Notes: a model not told the origin generated them from the sequence alone. A DNA stretch of 64,000 nucleotides from an uncultured Steroidobacter sp. (GCF_937958065.1 NZ_CALFXI010000048.1:1-64000), one strand, 5' to 3'; shown: positions 27,006 through 34,523, counted from the first letter of the stretch. A program made the numbers and translations.

Positions 27006-28787
27006 ATGCGCTCCCATTATTGCGGCCAGGTCAACGAATCCCTCATCGGCAAGGAAGTCAGCGTCGCTGGCTGGGTGCACCGCCGGCGTGACCACGGCGG
27101 CGTGATTTTCGTCGACCTGCGCGACCGCGAGGGTCTGCTGCAGATCGTGTTCGACCCCGATGCCAAGGACGTGTTCGCGGACGCCGAGCGTCTGCGCAGC
27201 GAGTTCTGCATCCGCATCAAGGGGCTGGTCCGTGCCCGCCCGGGGGGCACCGCGAACGCCAATCTGGCCTCCGGCCAGGTCGAACTGCTGGCCCGCGAGC
27301 TGGAAATCCTGAGCCGCTCCGAGACCCCGCCGTTCCATCACGACGAGCCGGTCAACGAAGAGCTGCGCCTGAAGTACCGCTACCTCGACCTGCGTCGCGA
27401 CGTGATGCAGAAGCGCATCCGCCTGCGCCATCAGGTGACGCGCGCCATGCGCCGGTACCTGGACGACAACGGCTTCATCGACATCGAAACCCCGATGCTC
27501 ACCAAGGCGACCCCGGAAGGCGCGCGCGACTATCTCGTACCGAGCCGCACGCATCCCGGTCAGTTCTTCGCGCTGCCTCAGTCGCCGCAGCTGTTCAAGC
27601 AGCTGCTGATGATGGCGGGCTACGATCGTTACTATCAGATCGTCCGCTGCTTCCGTGACGAAGACCTGCGCGCCGAGCGTCAGCCGGAATTCACTCAGCT
27701 CGATATCGAGACGTCGTTCCTGAGCGAAGAGCAGATCATGCAGCTGATGGAGGAGCTGATCCGTTCCATCTTCAAGACCGTGCTCGGCGACGAGCTGCCG
27801 AACCCGTTCCCCCGCATGACCTACGCCGAAGCGATGCGTCGCTACGCGTCGGACAAGCCGGACCTGCGTATCCCTCTGGAGCTGGTCGACGTTGCCGATC
27901 TCGTGAAGGGCTGCGAGTTCAAGGTGTTCTCCGGCCCGGCCTCGAATCCGGACGGCCGCGTGGTCGCCCTCCGCGTGCCGGAAGGCGGCACGAAGCTGTC
28001 ACGCAAGGAAATCGACGATTACACGACGTTCGTCGGACGCTACGGCGCGAAGGGCCTCGCCTACGTGAAGGTGAACGAGAAGGCCAAGGGCCGCGACGGG
28101 CTGCAGTCGCCCATTCTCAAATTCCTCAGCGACGACGCCGTGAACGGCATCCTGTCCCGCACCGGCGCGCAGGATGGCGATTTGATTTTCTTCGGCGCGG
28201 ATACGGCGAAGGTGGTGAATGATTCCATCGGCGCGCTGCGTATCAAGGTCGGTCATGACATGAAGATGACCAAGACCGGCTGGCATCCGCTGTGGGTCGT
28301 CGACTTCCCGATGTTCGAATGGGATCCGGAGGCGAAGCGCTGGGCCGCGCTCCATCACCCGTTCACCGCGCCTCGTATCGAAGATGCAGCGGCGCTGCGT
28401 GCCGATCCGAAGAATGCCCTGTCGAAGGGTTACGACATGGTGCTCAACGGCTCCGAAATCGGCGGCGGCTCGGTGCGTATTCACCGCCAGGAGATGCAGT
28501 CGACGGTGTTCGATCTGCTCGGCATCTCGCCGGAGGAAGCGCAAGTCAAGTTCGGCTTCCTGCTCGAAGCGCTCAAGTTCGGCACGCCGCCGCATGGTGG
28601 CATCGCGTTCGGCTTGGATCGCATCGTGATGTTCATGGCGGGCACGGATTCGATCCGCGACGTCATTGCGTTCCCGAAGACGCAGACCGCGGCGGATTTG
28701 ATGACCAGTGCACCGACCGGCGTGAGCGAAGAGCAGCTGAAGGAGCTGCATATTCGGGTGAAGCTGCCGGTGAAGGTGGAGGGGTAA
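27006..28787 (+). CDS. aspS: Aspartyl-tRNA synthetase
   Basis: A 593-residue class IIb synthetase (E. coli 590). It has an N-terminal OB fold that reads the anticodon (VSVAGWVHRRRDHGGVIFVDLRDR), a catalytic core with motif 2 (IVRCFRDEDLRAERQPEFTQLDIE), the bacterial GAD insertion (about 300-420) and motif 3 (GIAFGLDRIVMF). The ATG at 27006 gives MRSHYCGQVNESLIGKEV, the family start. It charges tRNA-Asp; whether it is discriminating cannot be told without the full genome. Confidence 0.96.
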   Translation: MRSHYCGQVNESLIGKEVSVAGWVHRRRDHGGVIFVDLRDREGLLQIVFDPDAKDVFADAERLRSEFCIRIKGLVRARPGGTANANLASGQVELLARELEILSRSETPPFHHDEPVNEELRLKYRYLDLRRDVMQKRIRLRHQVTRAMRRYLDDNGFIDIETPMLTKATPEGARDYLVPSRTHPGQFFALPQSPQLFKQLLMMAGYDRYYQIVRCFRDEDLRAERQPEFTQLDIETSFLSEEQIMQLMEELIRSIFKTVLGDELPNPFPRMTYAEAMRRYASDKPDLRIPLELVDVADLVKGCEFKVFSGPASNPDGRVVALRVPEGGTKLSRKEIDDYTTFVGRYGAKGLAYVKVNEKAKGRDGLQSPILKFLSDDAVNGILSRTGAQDGDLIFFGADTAKVVNDSIGALRIKVGHDMKMTKTGWHPLWVVDFPMFEWDPEAKRWAALHHPFTAPRIEDAAALRADPKNALSKGYDMVLNGSEIGGGSVRIHRQEMQSTVFDLLGISPEEAQVKFGFLLEALKFGTPPHGGIAFGLDRIVMFMAGTDSIRDVIAFPKTQTAADLMTSAPTGVSEEQLKELHIRVKLPVKVEG

Positions 28788-28805
28788 CACCCGTAGTTGG
28801 CGCTG

Positions 28806-28861
28806 GCGCGCGCGAAGCGCGCCGCGGCTCCGACGCCTTGCGCCTCGCGCGTTGAGGCGCG
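28806..28861 (+). terminator. Two GC hairpins after aspS
   Basis: GGCGCGC-GCGAA-GCGCGCC (28806-28824) and GCGCCTC-N7-GAGGCGC (28841-28861) follow the aspS stop. They probably form the 3' end of the aspS transcript. The accessory integron-like block begins immediately beyond. Confidence 0.55.
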
Positions 28862-28937
28862 CTTCACGTCTCGCGTGTTCTTTGGCGCGAGAAGATTCCG
28901 TTACCTTCGGCTGCGCGGGTCGATCTCGGTGCGGAAC

Positions 28938-29264
28938 TTAACATTCGGCGTTTCTGCGGAAACGTGACGTTCCCGCTTCTCCCTCGTTTGCCGGGCGATG
29001 GAATTTAACAGTCAGCACTCCAGCTGGAGGATGCTCCGGCCAAGCGCCTATGGGGCGCTTTCCGGATCGGCACAGCCCGAGCGCATGGCGTGTGTGACGG
29101 AACAGAATGTAGCGCCTGATCTGCTGCAGATACGCCTGCTCGGTGCGGATGCTGCACTGGCGGATTCGTATCAGGTCCCGCATTTGGTCGGCCGCCGCGA
29201 AGGCTGGATCGTCGTTCTCATCTGTAACAGGCCCGTTCTTATTATGTGCTCTCATCGCCTTCAT
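28938..29264 (-). pseudogene. Truncated integron-type tyrosine recombinase (IntI N-terminal remnant)
   Basis: A 108-codon frame. Residues about 25-55 (DQMRDLIRIRQCSIRTEQAY, then LQQIRRYILF) match the N-terminal SAM-like domain of integron integrases, whose core reads R..IR.RHYSLRTEQAYL.WIRR.I.FH. Intact IntI has about 320-340 residues. Here the similarity stops at about residue 57 and the remainder is unrelated, so the catalytic domain with the RHRY residues is gone. Its direction, away from the small plus-strand ORFs that begin within 200 bp, is that of intI relative to a cassette array. A XerC/phage-type recombinase fragment is the alternative. Confidence 0.6.
28999..29030 (+). repeat. Direct repeat, left copy, at the edge of the cassette region
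   Basis: The core TTTAACAG..A..ACTCCAGCTGG also occurs at 34318-34347 with few differences, about 5.3 kb away in the same orientation. The copies lie near the two ends of the small-ORF block. TTTAAC matches the RYYYAAC half-core of attC sites, so they may be attC half-sites or the scar of an insertion. Confidence 0.5.
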
Positions 29265-29367
29265 GGCCTCATGGGTTGGTATCTACGGGGGTGGTCGGCG
29301 AAGATCGATGGCAGATGACAGGGCGGCACATGAAGAACGCAAGAGACGCTACCGGTGGAAATGGTAG
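29263..29367 (+). CDS. Possible small protein before the first clear cassette
   Basis: A 34-residue frame (MASWVGIYGGGRRRSMADD.. ending RYRWKW). In the same frame a hydrophobic stretch (LLCALIAFMASWVGIYGGG) lies just upstream, so a longer membrane-anchored peptide with a non-ATG start is conceivable. It opens opposite the start of the integrase remnant, where attI and the first cassette would be. GCTAACAAGC and the recurring CCGACTCGCAA motif follow it, as after other ORFs here. It may be noncoding. Confidence 0.25.
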   Translation: MASWVGIYGGGRRRSMADDRAAHEERKRRYRWKW

Positions 29368-29437
29368 GCTGCGCTAACAAGCCGGTGTGTCCGACTCGCA
29401 AAGGCGGAGCGCCCTGTTGTGGTCGGGCGTCGATCAA

Positions 29438-29893
29438 ATGACGGCGATTCTGCAGCGGCTCCGAGACCTGTTCTCGGCTTGGGATAGGCTGGTGCCCATG
29501 GGGTTGTTGTTGAAGCTGGTGCCTGGCGTCGTTTTCCCCCGAGACACGCGCTTGCTTGACATCGGCGGCTTTCGTCCAGACGGTTTTGCGTTTGGAATCG
29601 AGATCCTCAACGACGATCAGACTTCAATGGATTTCGTAGTCTGGGTGCTGATGGAGCACGTGGGGCTTGATCAGGAAACGGCGGTAAAGAGGATGTTGGA
29701 TATCCATACGGAGGGCGGCGTGCTGCTGACAGCGGAATCGGAGGCGGAGGCCGAGCGGATTGCTGCTGTTGTGGTCTCGCACGCAAAGGAGCGCAATTAT
29801 CCTCTCGTTTGTCGAGCAGTGAGTGCCCAACAAGGGCATGCGGGCGGTGCGCTGGGCGCGAGCGCCTCATTGCGGGGGTTGGGCGTCCGATGA
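29438..29893 (+). CDS. ClpS-like N-degron adaptor protein on an integron-type cassette
   Basis: A 151-residue protein. Residues 50-135 follow the ClpS fold: FGIEILNDDQTSMDFVVWVL, MLDIHTEGGVLL and SHAKERNYPLVCRAV. In ClpS the Asn-Asp-Asp loop and the His of VHYQG contact the N-terminal residue of a substrate; here they are NDD 58-60 and His90. A 45-residue N-terminal extension includes a hydrophobic stretch (MGLLLKLVPGVVF) absent from ordinary ClpS. The last about 20 codons are encoded by the attC-like element at 29825-29884. No clpA is adjacent, unlike chromosomal clpS. The GTG at 29387 would add 17 residues. It may deliver or shield N-degron substrates at a Clp/AAA+ protease; this is inference. 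Confidence 0.7.
   Translation: MTAILQRLRDLFSAWDRLVPMGLLLKLVPGVVFPRDTRLLDIGGFRPDGFAFGIEILNDDQTSMDFVVWVLMEHVGLDQETAVKRMLDIHTEGGVLLTAESEAEAERIAAVVVSHAKERNYPLVCRAVSAQQGHAGGALGASASLRGLGVR
29825..29884 (+). other. attC-like recombination site (cassette of the ClpS-like gene)
   Basis: The 60-bp element starts GCCCAAC (29825-29831, RYYYAAC core) and ends GTTGGGC (29878-29884, GTTRRRY core), which are exact reverse complements. The interior is GC-rich and imperfectly palindromic (GCGCT...AGCGC). The next ORF starts 6 nt beyond it. Size, core sequences and position between two same-strand ORFs match an integron attC. Confidence 0.65.
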
Positions 29894-30348
29894 GCTCCGA
29901 GTCTGTCACGCTATACACATCGGCCAAGGACTGCGTCATTTGGAGCGGAATGCTGGGCGGTATTCTGCTTAGTGGTGTCGTCATCACGGCGGCGCTAAAC
30001 GGAGAATTTTCTCTGAGCCGAATACCGCAGCTATCAGCCCTGGGGCTCGTGTTTGCGTTGGTGTTGGGATTGCTCCTCTTCGGTTTTGGTTGGCTTGGAA
30101 GAGTGACAGTATCGCCGGAGGGGATTGAAGCTCCGAGATTCTCTGGCTCCAGAGACTTCCTCGCTTGGAATGCGATTCGGCGCGCCATTCCTGGAAGTAT
30201 TTCGGGTTGGCCGTGCACGATGATCGCCGGCGGCTCTCCCGAGAAGATTCTGTACATCATGCTCATAGGGGATGCTAAGCGAGGCTTTATCGGTGTGCTT
30301 CGCGAGTACGCCGGTGCTGATCATGTGCTTACAGAGCATCTGTGTTAG
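29890..30348 (+). CDS. Membrane protein of unknown function (cassette ORF)
   Basis: A 152-residue protein with two hydrophobic segments (IWSGMLGGILLSGVVITAAL and LGLVFALVLGLLLFGFGWLG) and then a cytoplasmic or periplasmic domain (VSPEGIEAPRF, DFLAWNAIRRAIPG, ILYIMLIGDAKRGF). The layout recalls small PH-like or DUF proteins in which a two-helix anchor precedes a beta-rich domain, but I do not recognise the family. Its ATG lies 6 nt after one attC-like site, and its stop is 3 nt before another. Confidence 0.6.
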   Translation: MSSESVTLYTSAKDCVIWSGMLGGILLSGVVITAALNGEFSLSRIPQLSALGLVFALVLGLLLFGFGWLGRVTVSPEGIEAPRFSGSRDFLAWNAIRRAIPGSISGWPCTMIAGGSPEKILYIMLIGDAKRGFIGVLREYAGADHVLTEHLC

Positions 30349-30350
30349 CA

Positions 30351-30456
30351 ATACCCAACAACTGCGTGGAGTCCACGCGCATTGCGCGCCCGAGTCGCAA
30401 AGTCCTTCGGTCTTTGCCCACCTGGTTGTTCGATCAAGAACCGGCGAGTTGGGTAT
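30351..30456 (+). other. attC-like recombination site, 106 bp
   Basis: ATACCCAAC (30351-30359) and GTTGGGTAT (30448-30456) are exact 9-bp reverse complements that contain the RYYYAAC and GTTRRRY cores. The spacing lies within the attC size range (about 57-141 bp). It directly follows the 152-residue membrane ORF. No gene is evident between it and 30655; that stretch includes a CTCGC-AATA-GCGAG hairpin (30615-30630) with the recurring CCGACTCGCAA motif. Confidence 0.65.
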
Positions 30457-30655
30457 CGTTCATGGCGCACAGAGGTTCGTGTCCACTCATCTATGCTTCA
30501 GCAAAGCTGAGCGAGAAACGCTGACGGGTCTCGCGTCTAAGGTTGGCTCAAGCAGGGTATCCAAGAGCTTTCCTAGCCATGTCGGCATAAACACAAAACG
30601 AGCCGCTGGTGCCGACTCGCAATAGCGAGGCACTTTTGCTCGCAAAGGAGTAGCG

Positions 30656-31114
30656 ATGAAATCGGATCGGATCGTCGCAAGGCGCCTCGTCGGGCTTCTT
30701 GTCGGGGTGTCGGTGGCGGGAATCCCGCTGACGCTTCTGACGTTTCTGGAGCCGTTGGTATTGCCAATATCGCCACTGCTGATGACATTACTGATGCTAG
30801 TGCTGCTGATCGGCCTGCCGCTTCCCTTGCTTTCCGCACTGCCTGAGCTTGCGTATCCTCGTGACGAGCTATCAGTCCGAAATGCAATCCGAAAGGGCCA
30901 GATCGGCGCCGTCGTCCTACTCATTGCTGCGTTGGTTGCGTGGTTGGTGTTGCCGCATATCACTCAAGGCGGTGCGGGACTGGCGAGGAAGGGTTCGATT
31001 CTGCTCGGAGCCGCCGTATGCGTCTTTTTTCTCGTGGGTGTCTATATGCGCAGCAGCGCTGAAGGATCATCGACTCGAGCAGGACTCAACTTGTCGCGCA
31101 AGAGGCGCTCGTGA
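30656..31114 (+). CDS. Four-helix membrane protein of unknown function (cassette ORF)
   Basis: A 152-residue protein with hydrophobic segments near residues 10-32, 36-60, 84-104 and 111-130 and a basic C-terminus (LNLSRKRRS). AAAGGAG lies 6 nt before the ATG. I do not recognise a family. The 200-nt leader after the preceding attC-like site is unusually long for a cassette and may contain a decayed cassette. An imperfect attC-like element follows. Confidence 0.55.
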   Translation: MKSDRIVARRLVGLLVGVSVAGIPLTLLTFLEPLVLPISPLLMTLLMLVLLIGLPLPLLSALPELAYPRDELSVRNAIRKGQIGAVVLLIAALVAWLVLPHITQGGAGLARKGSILLGAAVCVFFLVGVYMRSSAEGSSTRAGLNLSRKRRS

Positions 31115-31156
31115 GTGCCGCAAGGTCGAGTCTTTTTCAAGCCAGGGTGACGTGAC

Positions 31157-31224
31157 GGTCAACAGGTCGAGGTTCCGACTCGCACCGGCGAAGCATCGGT
31201 GCTCGCGGCACAGCGGCGTTGGGC
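31157..31224 (+). other. Imperfect attC-like site
   Basis: GGTCAAC (31157-31163, two changes from the complement of the right core) and GTTGGGC (31218-31224, full GTTRRRY core) enclose a hairpin (CACCG..CGGTG) and the CCGACTCGC motif shared with the leader regions at 29390 and 30612. The DUF2695 ORF starts 3 nt after it. Confidence 0.45.
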
Positions 31225-31227
31225 AGC

Positions 31228-31530
31228 ATGAAAGGGGCAAGAGATGGACCCGGTAGGCCGAGATCGGAAGAAGGCTTGGAGATACGAGAGCGTGACAATG
31301 CGCGCTCAGCATTTCCCCTCCCGAATGACCTGCTAGACTCGATGTTCAAGACCGTCGAGAAACTCGTCGAAGAAAACGGCTGTGACCACTCGCACCGCTT
31401 CACGACGCAATGGCTGTCCGAGAACCGCCTGTCGGCGGAAGAAGTGAGTGGTTGGCTCGAGGCTCACGGGGGCTTCTGCGATTGCGACGTCTCCGCCAAC
31501 GCGTTCGATCACTGGATGCAGAACAAGTGA
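31228..31530 (+). CDS. DUF2695-type small protein (cassette ORF)
   Basis: A 100-residue protein. The C-terminal 60 residues carry the DUF2695 pattern: CDHSHRFTTQWLSENRLSAE, VSGWLEAHGGFCDCDV and ANAFDHW, with conserved Cys, His and paired Cys that could bind a metal. The function is unknown. An internal ATG at 31342 (MFKTVEKLVEENGCDH) would give only the conserved part and may be the true start. It follows the GTTGGGC core by 3 nt. A weak repeat (GCCTGAC..GTTAGCC, 31561-31591) lies after it. Confidence 0.6.
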   Translation: MKGARDGPGRPRSEEGLEIRERDNARSAFPLPNDLLDSMFKTVEKLVEENGCDHSHRFTTQWLSENRLSAEEVSGWLEAHGGFCDCDVSANAFDHWMQNK

Positions 31531-31741
31531 AGGGCGCCTTGGCTGGTTTGCTGTGAGCGTGCCTGACAAGATCTAAGGGCGAGCGTTAGCCACGGCATTG
31601 ATGCTAAATATCAGTCCTGGCCATGCGCCGGGTCTCGTGGTGGTACGAGGCAGCATCACTACGACGAACGTTGTTTGGCGGGCTGGAGTTCGCGCTTGCC
31701 GCTCGAGGATGGCGTGCGGCGCATAGGGGAGAGTTGCTCGC

Positions 31742-31972
31742 GTGGGCATCGTGATTGGTGTTGCGGTCATAGTCGTCGTCGTATTCTGGTTCCGGCGGGC
31801 GGGGGATCGGCCAGACCTCGATTCATCGGAAGGTGAGTTGCTGTATCTATGTGGCGGGGATAGATCGCAGATGGAGCGTCTGATTGCACTCGAACGCAGA
31901 AACCGCCCAGACACAACACGTACCGTTGCCGTGGCTCGAGCCATTCATGCCCTCCGCCGTGACAAAGGTTGA
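31742..31972 (+). CDS. Small single-pass membrane protein (cassette ORF)
   Basis: A 76-residue protein with a GTG start preceded by GGGGAGAG at 8 nt. The N-terminal helix GIVIGVAVIVVVVFWF is followed by a soluble tail with LLYLCGGDRSQMERLIALE and VARAIHALRRDKG. I know no family. The 200 nt upstream contain no recognisable gene. The stop overlaps GTTGAGC (31968-31974), which fits the GTTRRRY core, but no matching left core was found. Confidence 0.45.
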   Translation: MGIVIGVAVIVVVVFWFRRAGDRPDLDSSEGELLYLCGGDRSQMERLIALERRNRPDTTRTVAVARAIHALRRDKG

Positions 31973-32010
31973 GCGGCCATTCATGCTGCCGAGTCCGAGT
32001 TGGCTATCCG

Positions 32011-32643
32011 ATGAATATCCCGAGAAACTTTCTAAAGATCGTCCTGGCCTGCTCGTTCTTGACCGCCGGAGGGTGCACCGTGAGTTCAGATGAACAGCGA
32101 ATGACCGAGTGGCTGGCTCACCCCAGCGAGTTTGGCGAGCCGCCGGTCGAGATCCAGGAGATTCACCGTGAGGTGACCGACTGGCCGCTTGCGGATCGGA
32201 AAGTCGAGATCGTGCTTTATCGCTATCGGATGGAAGATGGTCACGTTGGAATCGGCATGACGGGTCCAGTCACCTGGAGCTTTTTGGGTGAGGGTGTGCT
32301 GGACGGACTGTCGTATGACGAGATGAAGCGGGCGTATGCCGGTTGGTATGTTTCGTTCCTGGCCGTGCAGCAGCACACGGGAGAAGAGCAGAAGTTCGAC
32401 GCGCGCCGGAGGGAGCTGAGTGAAAAGCTGAGAGCCGCCAATGAGAATTTTATCGAGATCACAGAGTTCCAGCCTGTGGGGAACTTGCTGTTCTATGCGT
32501 ACCGGGAGAAACGCGGCTCCGAAGAGATTACGATAGCGACTGACCAGGAGCGCCCGCGCGAGTACGACGCCGGCTCGAAATTTCTGAAGCTGCCTGTTCT
32601 ATACAACTACATCGGGTCGCTCTTCTTCGAGGGCTATTTGTGA
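32011..32643 (+). CDS. Lipoprotein of unknown function
   Basis: A 210-residue protein. The signal MNIPRNFLKIVLACSFLTAGGC has the lipobox TAGGC, so it is probably anchored to a membrane by Cys22. The mature part is hydrophilic (IEIVLYRYRMEDGHVGIGMTG, FDARRRELSEKLRAANENF). I recognise no domain. The ATG at 32011 is chosen for the lipoprotein signal; the frame is open 14 codons upstream. It is in the same orientation as all other small ORFs of the block. Confidence 0.6.
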   Translation: MNIPRNFLKIVLACSFLTAGGCTVSSDEQRMTEWLAHPSEFGEPPVEIQEIHREVTDWPLADRKVEIVLYRYRMEDGHVGIGMTGPVTWSFLGEGVLDGLSYDEMKRAYAGWYVSFLAVQQHTGEEQKFDARRRELSEKLRAANENFIEITEFQPVGNLLFYAYREKRGSEEITIATDQERPREYDAGSKFLKLPVLYNYIGSLFFEGYL

Positions 32644-32798
32644 TGTGGGCTTCGGATGGGTTTCGGTGCTATTTGGGGGGCGATACTGTGCGCCAAGGTG
32701 GTACCGAATAAAGATTTGAGCGGGTGCTCTCGTACTCCGAACATGAAAGCTCCAATCGCATGGAGTTTCTTCGCGGCCTATGCGGGGCGTAAACGTTT

Positions 32799-33263
32799 AT
32801 GCGCAAGTTGGCTGTGAAATCAGCGTTGATTGTCGGCGCCTTGGGGGCAGTGTGCTCGCTGTGGCTTTCGCTGTCACAACCGCCGACTTCGGGAGCGTTG
32901 CTGCTGCTGGGAACGACATTCCACGCCGTTGCGACCTTTCTGATGCTGTTCGTCATCTCCTTGATTCCCATGCCAGGGGCGCTACTCGTGCAGCGCGTGG
33001 CGCCAAGACTGCCTGTTGCTCTCGCTTCTGTATTGTCGTTGCTGAGCGGGCTGCTCATCGTCTTTCTGTTGCTGTCGGCCATCGAGCAGCCCACGTTCGA
33101 GACTGATGGAGTGACCTCAGTGTATAGACATGCGGGACCGTCGCTGAATGCCAGCCGGAACAGCGCATATTACCTGTATGCCATGACGGTGATGTGTATT
33201 TCTCTATCGATCTTCTACTTGCTTCGTTGGAGGAGCGGGTGTGCCAACAAGGCACTGGGTTGA
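32799..33263 (+). CDS. Four-helix membrane protein of unknown function (cassette ORF)
   Basis: A 154-residue protein with hydrophobic segments near 7-27, 33-60, 70-92 and 125-145. I recognise no family. It ends CANKALG, encoded by GTGCCAACAAGGCACTGGG, which has the left-half form of an attC (..CAACAAGGC..). The right core is GTTGACG instead of GTTRRRY, so the site looks decayed. Confidence 0.5.
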   Translation: MRKLAVKSALIVGALGAVCSLWLSLSQPPTSGALLLLGTTFHAVATFLMLFVISLIPMPGALLVQRVAPRLPVALASVLSLLSGLLIVFLLLSAIEQPTFETDGVTSVYRHAGPSLNASRNSAYYLYAMTVMCISLSIFYLLRWRSGCANKALG

Positions 33264-33290
33264 CGCCGCGAAGCCGCGACGCGGATCGGA

Positions 33291-33752
33291 ATGAATGACA
33301 TGGAGCGCGATCCTTCATTTTCTCGGAACTTGCTAGCTCATATCGAGCTGTCCGAGACGCTTCGGAGCATAGAGATTGCCGTGTGGCTGATCTTTGCCCT
33401 GCTGCTGGTTTCGCAGCTCTGGGCTTGCATCCAGGCCCGGAAGCGGAAAGCCGAAAGCACAAAGAAGGGCCCGGATTGGGCGGTACTTGTCGAGAGTGCG
33501 TACGAGGGCGGGCGCTATGACGACGCGTTGCAGACGCTGGCGACCACCGAGCTCCTGTTTCCCAGGTCCGCGCTCGTCAAGTTCTGGCAGGGTCGGTGCC
33601 ATTTTCAGCTCGAGGAGTGGGAGAAGGCGGCGGAGAAGTTCCAGGAGTGTTGCCGTCTCGAGCCTCCGTACCGGAAGTCTGTGAAGGACTACATGGCGTT
33701 CATCGAGCTGAACGAGCTGGTTCCGGGTGTGGAAGGGTATTTAGAGAAGTAA
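33291..33752 (+). CDS. Membrane-anchored TPR-like protein (cassette ORF)
   Basis: A 153-residue protein with an N-terminal helix anchor (IEIAVWLIFALLLVSQLWACI, about 28-48) and a cytoplasmic part with about two TPR-like hairpins (LVESAYEGGRYDDALQTLAT and VKFWQGRCHFQLEEWEKAAEKFQ). It is probably a protein-protein interaction module. The ATG at 33291 (MNDMERDP) is the first in frame; ATG at 33300 is an alternative. GCCCAAC (33769-33775, RYYYAAC core) follows the gene inside a hairpin (GGGTGCGGCAA..TTGCCGC..CACCC), but a right core is missing. Confidence 0.6.
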   Translation: MNDMERDPSFSRNLLAHIELSETLRSIEIAVWLIFALLLVSQLWACIQARKRKAESTKKGPDWAVLVESAYEGGRYDDALQTLATTELLFPRSALVKFWQGRCHFQLEEWEKAAEKFQECCRLEPPYRKSVKDYMAFIELNELVPGVEGYLEK

Positions 33753-33798
33753 GTGGGTGCGGCAAGATGCCCAACAAATTGCCGCATGCTCACCCGAT

Positions 33799-34269
33799 AT
33801 GATCAGACCCTACCGTGAATCCGATCTCCACGCCGTGGCACGACTGTTTACCGAGTCGGTCCACGGGTTGGGTTCCGCACACTACGACGAAACTCAGCTG
33901 GCAGCTTGGGCGCCGACTGAGCCGGATATTTCTGGCTGGAGAGCGCGGCTCGCTCAATCCACTACGTTGGTAGCGGAGGTAGACAACGAGTTGGCCGGGT
34001 TCATCTCGTACGAGCAGAATGGGCACATAGACCTTCTTTATGTGTCCCCGAAGCATGCTCGACGTGGCATTGCTTCGGAACTGTACAACCAGGCCGAAGC
34101 CGATTTGAAGGTGGGCGGCGTCGTCGAAATGTTTACCGAGGCGAGCATGGTTGCTCGACCATTCTTCGAGCGCTGCGGCTTCCATGTCATCGAAGAACAG
34201 TGCATCGAACGTCGTGGCGTGACCTTCCGACGGTACGGGATGCGAAAGTTGCTGGCCAGCGACCGCTAG
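33799..34269 (+). CDS. GNAT-family N-acetyltransferase (cassette ORF)
   Basis: A 156-residue single GNAT domain. It starts MIRPYRESDLHAVARLF. The acetyl-CoA-binding motif A is IDLLYVSPKHARRGIASELY (R-R-G-I-A for Q/R-x-x-G-x-A), and ASMVARPFFERCGFHVIEE is motif B. The substrate is unknown. GNAT enzymes are common on integron cassettes. The ATG lies 23 nt after a GCCCAAC half-site. Confidence 0.75.
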   Translation: MIRPYRESDLHAVARLFTESVHGLGSAHYDETQLAAWAPTEPDISGWRARLAQSTTLVAEVDNELAGFISYEQNGHIDLLYVSPKHARRGIASELYNQAEADLKVGGVVEMFTEASMVARPFFERCGFHVIEEQCIERRGVTFRRYGMRKLLASDR

Positions 34270-34317
34270 GAGGTGAGCCAGGCAGAGCGGCACGCGGATT
34301 ACGCATCACGCTTGCTC

Positions 34318-34347
34318 GGATTTAACAGCTGATACTCCAGCTGGGGG
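34318..34347 (+). repeat. Direct repeat, right copy, at the edge of the cassette region
   Basis: It shares TTTAACAG..GA.ACTCCAGCTGG with 28999-29030. It lies 49 nt after the GNAT gene. The 176 nt from here to the next gene contain no recognisable coding sequence. Confidence 0.5.
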
Positions 34348-34523
34348 CGCAGCGGAGGGAACTCGGGGCTCTTCTATCCCGGGAGGGGGCTGCGAGATCA
34401 AGCAACCGACGCAGCTCACGTTTCTAGTTCTTTGCGTCGGCTATTCTGAATGCTTCGTAATGCTGGTCTTGACCCAACCGTTTCGGGTGGGCGGCGGCTC
34501 AGAATCGAAACAAAGGACATTCG

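Noticed and set aside
28801..28880. GC-rich palindromes after aspS considered as attI or CRISPR-like repeats
   Set aside because: They are two different simple hairpins without spacers or core sites, best read as the 3' end of the aspS transcript.
31561..31591. GCCTGAC..GTTAGCC as an attC site
   Set aside because: It is only 31 bp long and the cores are not complementary to each other; at most it is a relic.
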